Assembly (NCBI GenBank): GCA_965247245.1
Contig: CBDFGV010000003.1
Location: 930,001 to 994,000 of the forward strand
Direction of reading: 5' to 3'
From: Tectiglobus sp965247245
Lineage (GTDB): Bacteria > Pseudomonadota > Alphaproteobacteria > Rhizobiales > Hyphomicrobiaceae
DNA: 64,000 bases
Each line of letters begins with the position of its first letter. Position 1 is the stretch's first letter. Both the position numbers and the translations under genes were made by a program. Shown piece by piece: positions 34,133-43,523 of the stretch. The notes below the pieces were generated by a model. That model saw only the letters and a program-made list of their open reading frames with translations, did no database searches and was not told the DNA's origin.

Positions 34133-34309
34133 GCCCACAAAGTGCCTGGACATCAGCCACCCAAGAACTTGTAAGGAATTCACAATCGAGGCATTCGCGC
34201 GCCCAAACAGATCTAAGCAAGTGCAACCTCATCGCAGACCGAGATGGTCTTAGAGAAGGCGACCTCTGCAGCCGGCGTTATTGGGAACGCGAAGCCTAGT
34301 CAGACACAC

Positions 34310-34963
34310 TTACGAAGTTGGGTCGAACCTGAAGCAGACTTCAAGCTCGTTCGGAAAAACTGCTTTCGACAAGCCATGGCGATAGGTGCCATTCTGTCGC
34401 CGCGCGACTGTATATCCGGAGCACTCCGCAAGTGCCTCCCAATCTGCATTGGATAAGTATTTAGCGGACGTCATTCCACCGAATGGCACGTTGCCGAGGA
34501 GATCGAGCACCGCCAGTTGCCAGTCACTAACTGGACCAACTGATATGTGGTCCTTGATGTACAACGGACCGGAAACGACACGGCGAATTTCCTGAAACAC
34601 CTTGGTGCGTTCTGAAACCGGTATATGATGCACGACGTTGTTGATCGTAGCCGCATCGAATTGACCATCACGGAATGGCAAACGCTCGCCATCATAGGTC
34701 ATAGTACGAATGGATAGCCCGGGAGCAAAGCGATCGACGACATCTACTGAAGTAACAGAGCCGACCGGCAAGAACCTCGAGATGGCTTCAGCCATCAGTC
34801 CTGTCCCACCACCCATATCAAGCAAGTCCCGATGATGTTCCAACCACACTGCCGCTAGAGAAGACAGCATCTCAGTCTGATACGTCGGAGGCTTGATGCT
34901 ATAAAGCGAGACGTGTTTGCCTAGCAGCTCGGAAACAGCCTCCACAGTAATGTCGCTACTCAC
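34310..34963 (-). CDS. Class I SAM-dependent methyltransferase
   Basis: A 217-residue methyltransferase. Motif I is L-L-D-M-G-G-G-T-G-L-M near residue 48, then V-D-V-V for the ribose-binding acidic residue, and I-N-N-V-V-H-H-I-P as motif IV. The start is GTG at 34963, overlapping the upstream stop as GTGA with a GGAG site before it. It is the second gene of a coupled methyltransferase pair. The acceptor is unknown; a surface-glycan or lipid substrate is suggested by the neighbours. Confidence 0.87.
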   Translation of the reverse strand: MSSDITVEAVSELLGKHVSLYSIKPPTYQTEMLSSLAAVWLEHHRDLLDMGGGTGLMAEAISRFLPVGSVTSVDVVDRFAPGLSIRTMTYDGERLPFRDGQFDAATINNVVHHIPVSERTKVFQEIRRVVSGPLYIKDHISVGPVSDWQLAVLDLLGNVPFGGMTSAKYLSNADWEALAECSGYTVARRQNGTYRHGLSKAVFPNELEVCFRFDPTS

Positions 34964-35715
34964 TGGCCTTCACTCCTTTGCGCTGCCGCTTCGTTACTCA
35001 AACGTGGACGAGCGCGAATGGCATAAACGCAAGCATTGTCAGAGCGAACCCATTCGGGAGTAACTCTGTCTTCAAGGACACCTCGAACGTTGTAAAAAAC
35101 GGCAGCCATGCCTGCCAGAAACGGCCCAAGAACGGGCAGTTGGCGCAGCACATAAGCAAAGCTCGTGAGCCTAATCATTAACGTCCAGGCGAGCGGTCCA
35201 ATAATTGGAACACAGTCAATGACTTCGAAGCCCCGCATCTCAAGGTCCGTGATGAGGCCTTGCCGCGTCCATCGACGGTGATCTTCGGGGTGGGGGTGGT
35301 AAAGCCAGGTCCCATGCGTTGACAAAATCAACTGCCCGTCCGGCTTAAGTATGCGTCGCGCCTCACCGAGATAAACATCAAGGTCTCGCACGTGCTCAAG
35401 CACTTGAACGCTGAGCACGACATCAGCCGCCCCGTCAGGCGCAGCAATTCGGCCATTCTCGGAAATCTTCAGGTCGTGATCGGAACCGTAGTCAGCACCC
35501 ACGTACGAAGCGCCGCGTTGCTCGAAAGTCCGCCTATAAGGTTCAATGCCGCAACCGAAATCGATCACCTTCATGCCAGGCTGGATAACCTTGTCAGCAG
35601 CTTCCTCGATGGCTTTGCGAAGATCTTTCAGTACGAGCCAGTCGGTATCAAAAATCCGAGGCTCAAGTCGGCGTTGAGCATTTTCACGCAAACTGTCGAT
35701 AGCAGTAACTGCCAT
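34960..35715 (-). CDS. Class I SAM-dependent methyltransferase
   Basis: A 251-residue methyltransferase with motif I V-I-D-F-G-C-G near residue 51, V-G-A-D-Y for SAM, and L-S-V-Q-V-L-E-H-V as the type-11 motif. A C-terminal segment with hydrophobic helices (residues ~170-215) suggests peripheral membrane association, fitting a lipid-linked acceptor. AGGAG precedes ATG at 35715. Divergent from the GT-C-like membrane protein gene and coupled to the next methyltransferase. Confidence 0.88.
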   Translation of the reverse strand: MAVTAIDSLRENAQRRLEPRIFDTDWLVLKDLRKAIEEAADKVIQPGMKVIDFGCGIEPYRRTFEQRGASYVGADYGSDHDLKISENGRIAAPDGAADVVLSVQVLEHVRDLDVYLGEARRILKPDGQLILSTHGTWLYHPHPEDHRRWTRQGLITDLEMRGFEVIDCVPIIGPLAWTLMIRLTSFAYVLRQLPVLGPFLAGMAAVFYNVRGVLEDRVTPEWVRSDNACVYAIRARPRLSNEAAAQRSEGQ

Positions 35716-36005
35716 AGGTTTAGCTCCTCAACCGACCTGAAAGCCCGATGTCTGACGACAATTTCAACCAACACCCGGAGCCGGCTACTCAAGTGTGAGA
35801 TCGGTCGCTCGAGATTGAAAATACCTGAAACTCAGCCGGACTATTGTTACGTTCTATTGGCTAATGTTTCCCTAAAGTGCTCGACAAATCGGCTTCGTTA
35901 GACGCGCATTAACGCGGGTCGGATAGCATCTGTGCGCTTAGATTGCAGGCGCAATTGCCCTGCGCAGTCGTAAACGTCGCCTCGGCAAGCACCGGTGGAA
36001 TGCAA

Positions 36006-37673
36006 ATGAGCATCAATACTGTTGATCCTGCGATCGGCTCAAACGGCTCACATCAATCGCCTAGTCTGAGGTTTGCCTATCTGGCAACTGCCGCAATGGC
36101 CATACTGACAGCACTTGCTGCATTGGCCATTAATCCTAGAGATCATGAGATCAGCCTGATCTTCTTTCTGCAGCAGGATGTCTTTGTCGTGGCAGCTGGC
36201 GTTCTGGTGTTCGGATTCACTGCATTTGCAACGCGATGGCCCGCACCCTCACTACCGAATGTCACGACACGCAACATCTGCCTGGCAGCCGCTGCCATGT
36301 TGATTGTGGCTATGGTGGGTCATCTCTTCATCATGAGGGGCTTTGCATTCAGCCGCGATGAGCAGATGGTTCTGTTCGACGCTGAAGTTTTCTCCGGCCT
36401 GCAGTTGGTCGCCTCCATCCCGGAAAAATGGCGTCAACTTCTCGACCTGATGAACCACACATTTCTCATAATCACTCCAGACGGTACCGGATGGATATCT
36501 GCGTACTTGCCAGTCAACGGGATGTTCCACGCGTTAGCATTCGACTTCGGGCTGGCCTTCATGGTCAACCCACTCCTCGCGGTGATCGGATTGTTCGCAA
36601 CCTGGCGCATTGCCCGACGGCTCTGGCCAGAAAGTTCGGAGACAGTTGCAGTTGCAGTCTTGCTGTATCTGACGTCGACACAGGTCCTGGCAATGAGCAT
36701 GACAAGTTATGCGATGACAGGACACCTCGCATTGAACATGGTTTGGTTGATGCTGTTTCTGGAGGGTCGTTGGCGCTCGCACGCAGCGGCCATCGTTGTT
36801 GGCTTCCTAGCGTGCGGTCTTCACCAGGTGATCTTTCATCCGCTGTTCGTACTCCCCTTCCTTGTCTTGCTGATGCATCAGAGAAAGTGGCGGACGGTTA
36901 TCGCATACGGCGTCTCTTACGCCTTGATCGGGTTGTTCTGGATCTCCTACGCCAAGTTGGCTGTCGCAAGCGGCGCTGTAGCAGAAGGTCTCCAAGTCAG
37001 CGGCATGGCTGGTTATGCCGAGCGCGTCTGGTCGTTAATTCGGCAAGCACCTCCCGATAACTTTGCCCTGATGGCCGCGAACATCGTCAGGTTCTTTGCC
37101 TGGCAGAATCTCATCTTGTTACCACTGCTGGTCATTGCAGTAATCTCAGTACGCCGCAGCCAGTCGCCGCTGTATTTGGCAATGCTCGCATCAGTGTTGC
37201 TCACACCACTTGTTGTCTGCATTCTGCTTGCTTTTCAGGGGCACGGCTGGGGCTATCGATACATGCATGGGCTTATCGGAATTGCATGCCTAGTCGGCGC
37301 CTTAGGATGGCACCAACTTCGTGAACGAGGCTTGTGCACAATTCACGCTGTCTGGATACCAACGATGGCAACTGTCTTTCTGATTGCGCCATTCCTATTG
37401 TGGACGGCACGGGAACTCACCAGCAAATATGCCGTCGCCGATCAGTACATAAGTCAACTCGATGTCGACGTCGTGCTTATCGACGATACCGCATCGCGCC
37501 TGGCAATTGACCTGGCCATCAACAGGCCACAAGTCACCAACCGGCCGGTCCGACTGGTTGCCAGCAAGGTAGACGCTGCCCGCCGCGCGGAACTGTGTAG
37601 ACGTTACTCAGTCTTAGAAGTGATCAACATCGGGCGAAAACCAAAGCCGATGTCTACGCCGGTCTGCAACTGA
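36006..37673 (+). CDS. GT-C-like polytopic membrane protein
   Basis: A ~555-residue protein with about 10-12 membrane segments and no recognised catalytic domain name. The first large loop has an acidic patch (S-R-D-E-Q-M-V-L-F-D-A-E), the pattern of GT-C glycosyltransferases that use polyprenyl-phosphate sugars in the periplasm. Downstream on the other strand lie GT2, GtrA and GT4 genes, which supports a role as the GtrC-like transferase. ATG at 36006 follows GGTGGA; ATG at 36000 and an earlier frame start are alternatives. Confidence 0.7.
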   Translation: MSINTVDPAIGSNGSHQSPSLRFAYLATAAMAILTALAALAINPRDHEISLIFFLQQDVFVVAAGVLVFGFTAFATRWPAPSLPNVTTRNICLAAAAMLIVAMVGHLFIMRGFAFSRDEQMVLFDAEVFSGLQLVASIPEKWRQLLDLMNHTFLIITPDGTGWISAYLPVNGMFHALAFDFGLAFMVNPLLAVIGLFATWRIARRLWPESSETVAVAVLLYLTSTQVLAMSMTSYAMTGHLALNMVWLMLFLEGRWRSHAAAIVVGFLACGLHQVIFHPLFVLPFLVLLMHQRKWRTVIAYGVSYALIGLFWISYAKLAVASGAVAEGLQVSGMAGYAERVWSLIRQAPPDNFALMAANIVRFFAWQNLILLPLLVIAVISVRRSQSPLYLAMLASVLLTPLVVCILLAFQGHGWGYRYMHGLIGIACLVGALGWHQLRERGLCTIHAVWIPTMATVFLIAPFLLWTARELTSKYAVADQYISQLDVDVVLIDDTASRLAIDLAINRPQVTNRPVRLVASKVDAARRAELCRRYSVLEVINIGRKPKPMSTPVCN

Positions 37674-37769
37674 ATAACAGATGCGGCTTATGCTATGCCA
37701 ACCAGAACGAATGCTGGCTCTCACTCTGCTGGCCACTCACGCTAACTCGACCATTGCCCGGAGCAGAGG

Positions 37770-38912
37770 TCAAGCTGTCTGCAATTCAATGGAACTTTGT
37801 CCGACCTCAAGCATGCGAGCAACGGCTACAGCATTCTTGTGCCAGTCATAAGTCTCCGCCGCATAACACGCGGCAGTTTCAGAGCGTTGCAGTGAATGTT
37901 CCCGAATCGCTGAGACGAACGCTTTTGCGGTACGCGCAGCTTCAGCCAGATCTACGGGCAACCCGGTAAGGAAGTGTGCTGCACCGGGGTCTGCACTAGC
38001 GCTCTCCTCACCGCAAAACACCGGTAGTCCATTGGCAAGCGCTTCCTGAATCACTAGTGGATAGCCTTCGCCCGTGCTGGGTAGCAGCAAAGCATCAACA
38101 CCGCGGTACAGTTCTGCTAGCTCGTTGGTCGGCAAAGATCCAAGAACCCGCACGTTGGCCAGTTTCCAGTCTTTGGGCCGCATTGGGCCTGACCCAGCCA
38201 AAACAAAATCATGATCCGGAAGCGATCGAGCAACTTCACGGAGGATTGTCAGTCCCTTTTTTTCAACGAACCTACCAACAAACAAAATTGTAGGTCGCTC
38301 CAACGAGAGGCTGAACTTTTGCTTTGCCGCCCTGGCCTCTGCGTCTGCCGGAAAGCGGTGTAGGCTCGTGTCCGTTCCATTGAACAGAACGACTGGCTCG
38401 GACTTCCAGCGAACGGAGTCGAACTGACGGCGGACGCTGTGGCTGATAAAAACAGTCCGGTCTGCTGCCTTCATCATGGGGCGCGTAACTAGCCTGTTGG
38501 CCAATTTCATTAACCCAGAAAGAAACCCGTTCGCAAAAGGAATGGATCCTATGTGCTGGATCAAGACGAATGGTCTTCCATACCAGCGAGCGGCGAGAGC
38601 CGCGATGATTGACGTGACGTACAATCCATCGTGAACAATTACACCGTCACTTCTTCCGACGGCGCGCCAAAGTCTCAGAGCACTGCCAGGCATTGGGATC
38701 GGCATCGGCAGACCCGACACGCGCTCTAGCGGATCGAATGCGTTCAACGGCAGCGCCGAAACTCGTTTGTCGTTTGGAGGTTGGTCTGCGGCCGATGCCG
38801 CCCACTGAACTTCATGCCCGATCAAGCCAAGCTGCCGCGCCAGCTGCCCGGCAACAATTTCGATGCCACCGCCATGACGTTCGTAGAAGTGTGTGACCGT
38901 AAGGATCCGCAT
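37770..38912 (-). CDS. GT4 family glycosyltransferase
   Basis: A 380-residue GT-B glycosyltransferase. The N-lobe opens R-I-L-T-V-T-H-F-Y with H-G-G-G-I-E, and the C-lobe has the donor-binding F-V-G-R-F-V-E-K-K-G-L and the E-G-Y-P-L-V-I-Q-E-A-L-A motif with the E-x7-E pattern. It transfers a sugar from a nucleotide donor on the cytoplasmic side. The ATG at 38912 has a GAGAGG site; the longer frame upstream is Arg/Trp-rich and implausible. It is the last gene of the GT2-GtrA-GT4 operon. Confidence 0.9.
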   Translation of the reverse strand: MRILTVTHFYERHGGGIEIVAGQLARQLGLIGHEVQWAASAADQPPNDKRVSALPLNAFDPLERVSGLPMPIPMPGSALRLWRAVGRSDGVIVHDGLYVTSIIAALAARWYGRPFVLIQHIGSIPFANGFLSGLMKLANRLVTRPMMKAADRTVFISHSVRRQFDSVRWKSEPVVLFNGTDTSLHRFPADAEARAAKQKFSLSLERPTILFVGRFVEKKGLTILREVARSLPDHDFVLAGSGPMRPKDWKLANVRVLGSLPTNELAELYRGVDALLLPSTGEGYPLVIQEALANGLPVFCGEESASADPGAAHFLTGLPVDLAEAARTAKAFVSAIREHSLQRSETAACYAAETYDWHKNAVAVARMLEVGQSSIELQTA

Positions 38913-38940
38913 GCTTGTTGTCCTCTCCCACCACAGCAAA

Positions 38941-39375
38941 CTACTGCTGCACAGCCTCCGCCGGCCGCTGATAAACCGCCCAGCGCGACGCCAGGAAGTT
39001 CCACGCAAACAGCAAGACTGTCGATAGCGGGGCAGCAACTATCATGGGCAACTGCATGATATCGAAACTGAGCCATACAAACACGAACGACAGTGGCAGG
39101 TTCAGAGCCATAACCACGGCGTAACGACAGAAGGCACGCCAGCTGCGATCAACGGTGAACGTAAATGCACAATGGAGCCAGAAGCCAACGGGAACCAGGA
39201 AGCATGTACTAGCCAGCAGACTGAAGCCGTAATGAATTCCAAAACCGTCCAGCGCAATCATGATAACGTTGTGCAGTGCTGCACAGGTAATCGCGACTAA
39301 AGCATAACGTGGGACCTGAAAGCAGGCCTTCCATAAGAGCGATACTCGCGCAACTGCATCCGTCAGACGAACCAC
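38941..39375 (-). CDS. GtrA-family flippase-like membrane protein
   Basis: A 144-residue protein with four hydrophobic segments and the GtrA-type charged turn (F-T-F-T-V-D-R-S-W and W-N-F-L-A-S-R-W). GtrA proteins are thought to move polyprenyl-phosphate sugars across the inner membrane. The start is GTG at 39375, with a G-rich site (GGGGGTG) just upstream, seven bases after the GT2 stop. It lies 28 bases before GT4. Confidence 0.88.
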   Translation of the reverse strand: MVRLTDAVARVSLLWKACFQVPRYALVAITCAALHNVIMIALDGFGIHYGFSLLASTCFLVPVGFWLHCAFTFTVDRSWRAFCRYAVVMALNLPLSFVFVWLSFDIMQLPMIVAAPLSTVLLFAWNFLASRWAVYQRPAEAVQQ

Positions 39376-39381
39376 CAGCGT

Positions 39382-40653
39382 TCACCCCCGCACAGGCAAA
39401 GCAGCCGGTTCACCCACCTCACGGTCACTTGTAAGAGGATTTAAAAACATCGCTTCGTGCCCGCCGATAATCGCCAGCATGAAACCGCCGAGAACATTCT
39501 GCATGCCGATGGCACCAAGGCAGGAGCATAAGACAATTGGCAAAACCGTCGGCAAAGCCGCGAACGATGAAGCTGACCAATAGGCGGCAATCCCGACCAG
39601 CCCAACCCCGGCAAGAAGAACGAATGCGCCGCCGCTGATCAGAAGTCCCTCAAGTGATAGGACGCTACGAAGCCTCCACAACCACAAGTGCGGCAGCCGG
39701 TAACCGGCTTTGACGCCGTTGAGGTGCGCTGTAACTGCGATAATCCCGGCCATGTGACCGATAATGACCATAGTGCCAGCGACGATCGTCCATCCTTCAC
39801 CGAAGTAAGTGATGTCGGCTAAGCCAACGTAAGTCAGCATTGTCAGCAGGAGGATCATACTGCCAAGGCCAAGAAGAGCCATTGCTGGTACGCCGAACAC
39901 CCATGTCGGGCTCAACATCAGCAAATAGCGCAGATGGCGCCAACCGTCCCGCCATGGACGCAAATGCGGAGGACGATCTCTAAGATCATTTGAGAGCGTA
40001 GCCGGCACCTGTGTCATTGGTAGCTTTTTCAGCGCTGCCTTGATCACCATCTCGCTGGCGAATTCCATTCCGCTGCCGGAGAGATTCAACTCCTCGAAAG
40101 CTGACTTTGTTATCGCGCGCAGGCCACAGTGGGCATCATTGATACCCGTCCGAAAGAATACATTGAGAATGCCCGTAAGGATCGGATTGCCGATATAGCG
40201 GTTCTTCCAGGGCATGGCGCCTGGTGCAATGCCACCATCGAAGCGTGAGCCCATGCACACAGCATAACCGTCAACCAGCTTGCCGATCATTGCGACGCTG
40301 TCGGTGAAGTCATAACTACCATCGCAGTCGCCCATAACGATGAAACGACCGTGGGCTGCATGCGCTCCGCCGATCAAGGCAGCGCCATATCCCTTTTCAG
40401 CGACATGAACAACACGCGCTCCAAGCGACTCGGCCAAAGCCTGGCTTCCATCGGTGGAACCATTATCTGCGATCACAATCTCACCGCTCAGCCCGTACGT
40501 CTGATGCATACGCCGGAGAGCTTCCTTCGCATTGTCTATGCAATGTGGAATGGAGAGTGTCTCATTGAGACAAGGCATTACCACTGTCACGTCGACAGAG
40601 GCGCCTTCGGATACTGGCAAGGGAGTAGAATTACGCACGACATTGCTCCACAC
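39382..40653 (-). CDS. GT2 glycosyltransferase with C-terminal membrane domain (GtrB/DPM-like)
   Basis: A 423-residue protein. The N-terminal ~235 residues form a GT-A domain (V-V-M-P-C-L-N-E opening, A-D-N-G-S-T-D-G, and metal-binding D-C-D-G-S-Y-D). The remaining part has four or five membrane segments. The layout is that of polyprenyl-phosphate hexose synthases of the GtrB/dolichol-phosphate-mannose-synthase type, though with a longer membrane tail. The first start is GTG at 40653; no nearer ATG gives a full domain. It heads the GT2-GtrA-GT4 operon. Confidence 0.88.
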   Translation of the reverse strand: MWSNVVRNSTPLPVSEGASVDVTVVMPCLNETLSIPHCIDNAKEALRRMHQTYGLSGEIVIADNGSTDGSQALAESLGARVVHVAEKGYGAALIGGAHAAHGRFIVMGDCDGSYDFTDSVAMIGKLVDGYAVCMGSRFDGGIAPGAMPWKNRYIGNPILTGILNVFFRTGINDAHCGLRAITKSAFEELNLSGSGMEFASEMVIKAALKKLPMTQVPATLSNDLRDRPPHLRPWRDGWRHLRYLLMLSPTWVFGVPAMALLGLGSMILLLTMLTYVGLADITYFGEGWTIVAGTMVIIGHMAGIIAVTAHLNGVKAGYRLPHLWLWRLRSVLSLEGLLISGGAFVLLAGVGLVGIAAYWSASSFAALPTVLPIVLCSCLGAIGMQNVLGGFMLAIIGGHEAMFLNPLTSDREVGEPAALPVRG

Positions 40654-41018
40654 GCGAGAGTGCGCAGTGAGGTTAGCTGTGGAGCTCTAAGAATCCCTTA
40701 AGCATAGCAAAGGACCTGTTGGCTTTGCGTGCCTCATCCGGCGGAATCAAAGGCGGGAACGGCAATTTGAGAACCGTATACCGAGTACTTATCCTTCTGT
40801 CTTAAGCGCAGAACCATAGCGATCAGCATGCTGCCCATTCATTGCGCGCCACTTCGTATTCCACTCAGGTTCTCGTTGCACCGTCGAGCCACTCTGTCCG
40901 AACGGCCTCGAGTTCATAATTCCTAACAACTGTCAATTTCTGTGTTGTGCTATAATAGCGCCTGACCTGGTTCGTATCGGCGCGAGCGATAACCGCTGCG
41001 CAAGCGGGGCATTGCCTG
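40654..41018. promoter_or_regulatory. Divergent intergenic region with an extended -10 promoter
   Basis: This 365-base region separates the leftward GT2 operon and the rightward spermidine-synthase-like gene. At 40948-40956 the plus strand reads TGCTATAAT, an exact extended -10. Transcription from near 40963 would give a 56-base leader. The leader has GGTTCGTATCG at 40969-40979, whose exact complement lies at 41085-41095 within the coding start. No gene is seen here. Confidence 0.55.
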
Positions 41019-41738
41019 ATGAGTTTGCAGTTTGAAGAATTGGATTACCAGGAAACACCAATTGGTGCCGTTAGTCTGAGGCGACGATACGAACCGGTTG
41101 TCGGCCAGGACGTCTATGAAGTTAAGCTCGGCGATGAGTTCCTGATGTCCAGCTTGTTCACGGCATCCGAGACAGCTCTGGCTGATCTTGCACTGGGCGC
41201 GCTGACGAATTCCAATCTCGATGTTGTTGTTGGTGGCCTTGGACTTGGATTTACTGCAAGCGCCGCTCTCAAGCATTGCTCGGTTCAGTCTCTCCTGGTT
41301 GTCGATCTGCTGCCGGCAGTCATTGGCTGGCACCGCAACGAGTTACTTCCGCTGAGCAGGGAGCTCATCAATGATCCCCGCATTCAGCTACGCGAAGGCG
41401 ACTTCTTTGCGCTGGCAGCATCCAGTGATGGGTTCGACAATCATCAACCAGGGCGAAGGTTCCACGCAATCCTGCTCGATATCGATCATTCCCCGGACGC
41501 ACTTCTGGATGAACGCAGCCGTGCTTTCTATGAAGTAGCTGGACTGCAGAACATACTAAGACAACTCTTGCCGGGTGGAATATTCGCACTTTGGTCGAAC
41601 AATCGGCCTGACGACGAATTTACTGAACGGCTGTCAAATGTGTTTGAATCCGCGAGTGCCGAAACCGTTGTGTTCGACAATCCCTACCAATCAGAACAAG
41701 CCGTCCAAACTGTTTATCTCGCCTGCGCCCAGCCTTGA
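41019..41738 (+). CDS. Spermidine-synthase-like methyltransferase-fold protein
   Basis: A 239-residue Rossmann-fold protein like polyamine aminopropyltransferases. It has the nucleoside-binding V-V-G-G-L-G-L-G-F-T near residue 72, V-V-D-L-L-P and D-P-R-I-Q-L-R-E-G-D, then L-L-D-I-D-H-S-P. The usual synthase motif that sets putrescine binding is not intact, so it may methylate or transfer to another acceptor. A strong extended -10 promoter stands 65 bases upstream. Confidence 0.75.
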   Translation: MSLQFEELDYQETPIGAVSLRRRYEPVVGQDVYEVKLGDEFLMSSLFTASETALADLALGALTNSNLDVVVGGLGLGFTASAALKHCSVQSLLVVDLLPAVIGWHRNELLPLSRELINDPRIQLREGDFFALAASSDGFDNHQPGRRFHAILLDIDHSPDALLDERSRAFYEVAGLQNILRQLLPGGIFALWSNNRPDDEFTERLSNVFESASAETVVFDNPYQSEQAVQTVYLACAQP

Positions 41739-41847
41739 CGCTGCTCAAACAGTGACGATCAGGAATGACGCTCTGTTCTGGCAACAATAGGCGGAGCTGT
41801 TCTGGACACAAACGCACCGGAGCAAAAGCACAGACCGAGCTCGAGAG

Positions 41848-42870
41848 CTACTGCTGCCTAAGCGTTTTTAGCGAAACCAACTGCTTATGCTGCTCGTCCC
41901 AAAGCTGCAGCCGTGCATACTGTAGGCTCTCCAGCAGCGTTATGCGTTTCACATCCGCCAGCTCCGGGTAGTCTCGCAGGACTTCAGGCAAACGATAAAA
42001 GGGAATTCGACTACACAGGTGGTGCACATGGTGCATACCGATATTCGCCGTGAGCCACTGCAGAGCCAAAGGAAGATCATAGTATGAACTTCCGTGAAAG
42101 CCGGCGTCGTGCACATCCCAGTTGGCCTGGCGCTCCCAGTGTGCGTCATCGAACTGATGCTGGATGTAGAACAACCAGACACCGATTGTCGAAGCCAGGA
42201 TAACAATCGGCAAATGAACAGCGAGGAACGGAGTGACACCAACCGACAAAATCATAATTGCAGCAAACACAACGATGCCGACGTTTGTGAGAAGTGCACT
42301 CAGCCAATATAACCATCCCGCATTCATGAAGCCGAGCGGCAATCGATTCTGCAGCAAGAAAACGTAACTTGGTCCAAGCCCAAGAAACACCAGCGGATGG
42401 CGGTAGAGCCGATAGAACAAACGATCACGCCTGCTCAATCCATGATACTCATCGACTGTCAGCGTGCGAAAATCACCCATACCACGAAGATCGAGATTGC
42501 CGGTCGTCGCATGATGGATCGCATGGCTCCGGCGCCATACATCGTAGGGTGTCAGAGTTACAACACCTATGATCCGGCCAACCCAATTATTCGTCGCTTG
42601 CCGACGAAAGAACGCGCCGTGTCCGCAGTCATGCTGAATGAGAAAGAGGCGAACGAGAAATCCTGAAGCCGGTATTGTCAACGCAAGCGTAAGCCAAAAA
42701 CTATAGCTGAGGGCTAACCAGGCAAGGACCCAAAGTAAAACGAGCGGAACAACAGTCGCTATCAGCTCAAAAGCACCCTGCCCAGCATTGGGTTTCCGGT
42801 ATCCGTTAAGAACTTCGATCCAATCGCGAGCGCTCCTGCGGCTCTCGGCAGGAGTTGGTGTGCTTGGCAT
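41848..42870 (-). CDS. Membrane fatty acid desaturase
   Basis: A ~340-residue integral membrane desaturase with all three His boxes: H-D-C-G-H, H-A-I-H-H and H-H-V-H-H. These bind the di-iron centre. It inserts a double bond in acyl chains of membrane lipids, with electrons from an unknown partner. Four hydrophobic stretches fit the family. ATG at 42870 is given as start; TTG at 42888 would add six residues and neither has a strong ribosome site. Confidence 0.92.
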   Translation of the reverse strand: MPSTPTPAESRRSARDWIEVLNGYRKPNAGQGAFELIATVVPLVLLWVLAWLALSYSFWLTLALTIPASGFLVRLFLIQHDCGHGAFFRRQATNNWVGRIIGVVTLTPYDVWRRSHAIHHATTGNLDLRGMGDFRTLTVDEYHGLSRRDRLFYRLYRHPLVFLGLGPSYVFLLQNRLPLGFMNAGWLYWLSALLTNVGIVVFAAIMILSVGVTPFLAVHLPIVILASTIGVWLFYIQHQFDDAHWERQANWDVHDAGFHGSSYYDLPLALQWLTANIGMHHVHHLCSRIPFYRLPEVLRDYPELADVKRITLLESLQYARLQLWDEQHKQLVSLKTLRQQ

Positions 42871-43523
42871 TGGCTGCGATCCGATCAACGAGTGGTATTA
42901 TGGCAGGAACGGATCACAAGAGGCGTAGCGCGATCCAAGCGGATTCGAATGAACGATACTTGACCAGCAGCCCGCAATAGAAACGTATTGAGGAAGCTAA
43001 ACCAGCATACTGCTCCGTTCCTCGCCCGGAGAAGACGAACTGGCAATGAGGCAAAGCGCACCGGGGGAAAACAGCAAACTCCCAGTGATCTTCCAGATAG
43101 ATGAATGGTTCAGGTCATCGAGACAGGATAAACACGCCTACCATGTCTCCGTCGCGGACAGGGTGCCAAACCGAATCAGGATCACATTCTGCTGCCAGAG
43201 CCAAGGCGGGAGCTTCCAGACAGCTCCGCCCGACAGTTGTGCCATTGGATTGGCACACAAACTGAGATCTCTTGGCTTCCAACCCATTGTCCGCTGAATT
43301 CGTGGCAGTGGTTAGCTGACCGCGCTTGCGCTTCAGTTGTTTCTGTCCGATCCGAATTCAATCGCCAATCTGCGAGCAAATGCGCGTAGGTTGACCAGCT
43401 TCTAAGCCACGATCAAATCAGGTCGCCTCTCGGATAAAGTGCATCTGGTTCACCTCATCGCTGGTACACCGCTCATTTTCGGTTAAGACCAGCTCCCGCC
43501 TAGGATCGGACACCTCGCGCCAC
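42871..43523. other. Long intergenic region without a recognised gene
   Basis: About 650 bases. Short frames occur on both strands (for example 43046-43297 plus, 43182-43379 minus) but none has a ribosome site with a known domain. The region may contain decayed coding sequence; I could not match it to a family. No clear hairpins or repeats. Confidence 0.4.

Noticed and set aside
43046..43379. Overlapping short frames on both strands in the long gap after the desaturase
   Set aside because: Neither shows a domain, a ribosome site or coding-like composition; a decayed gene is possible but not shown.
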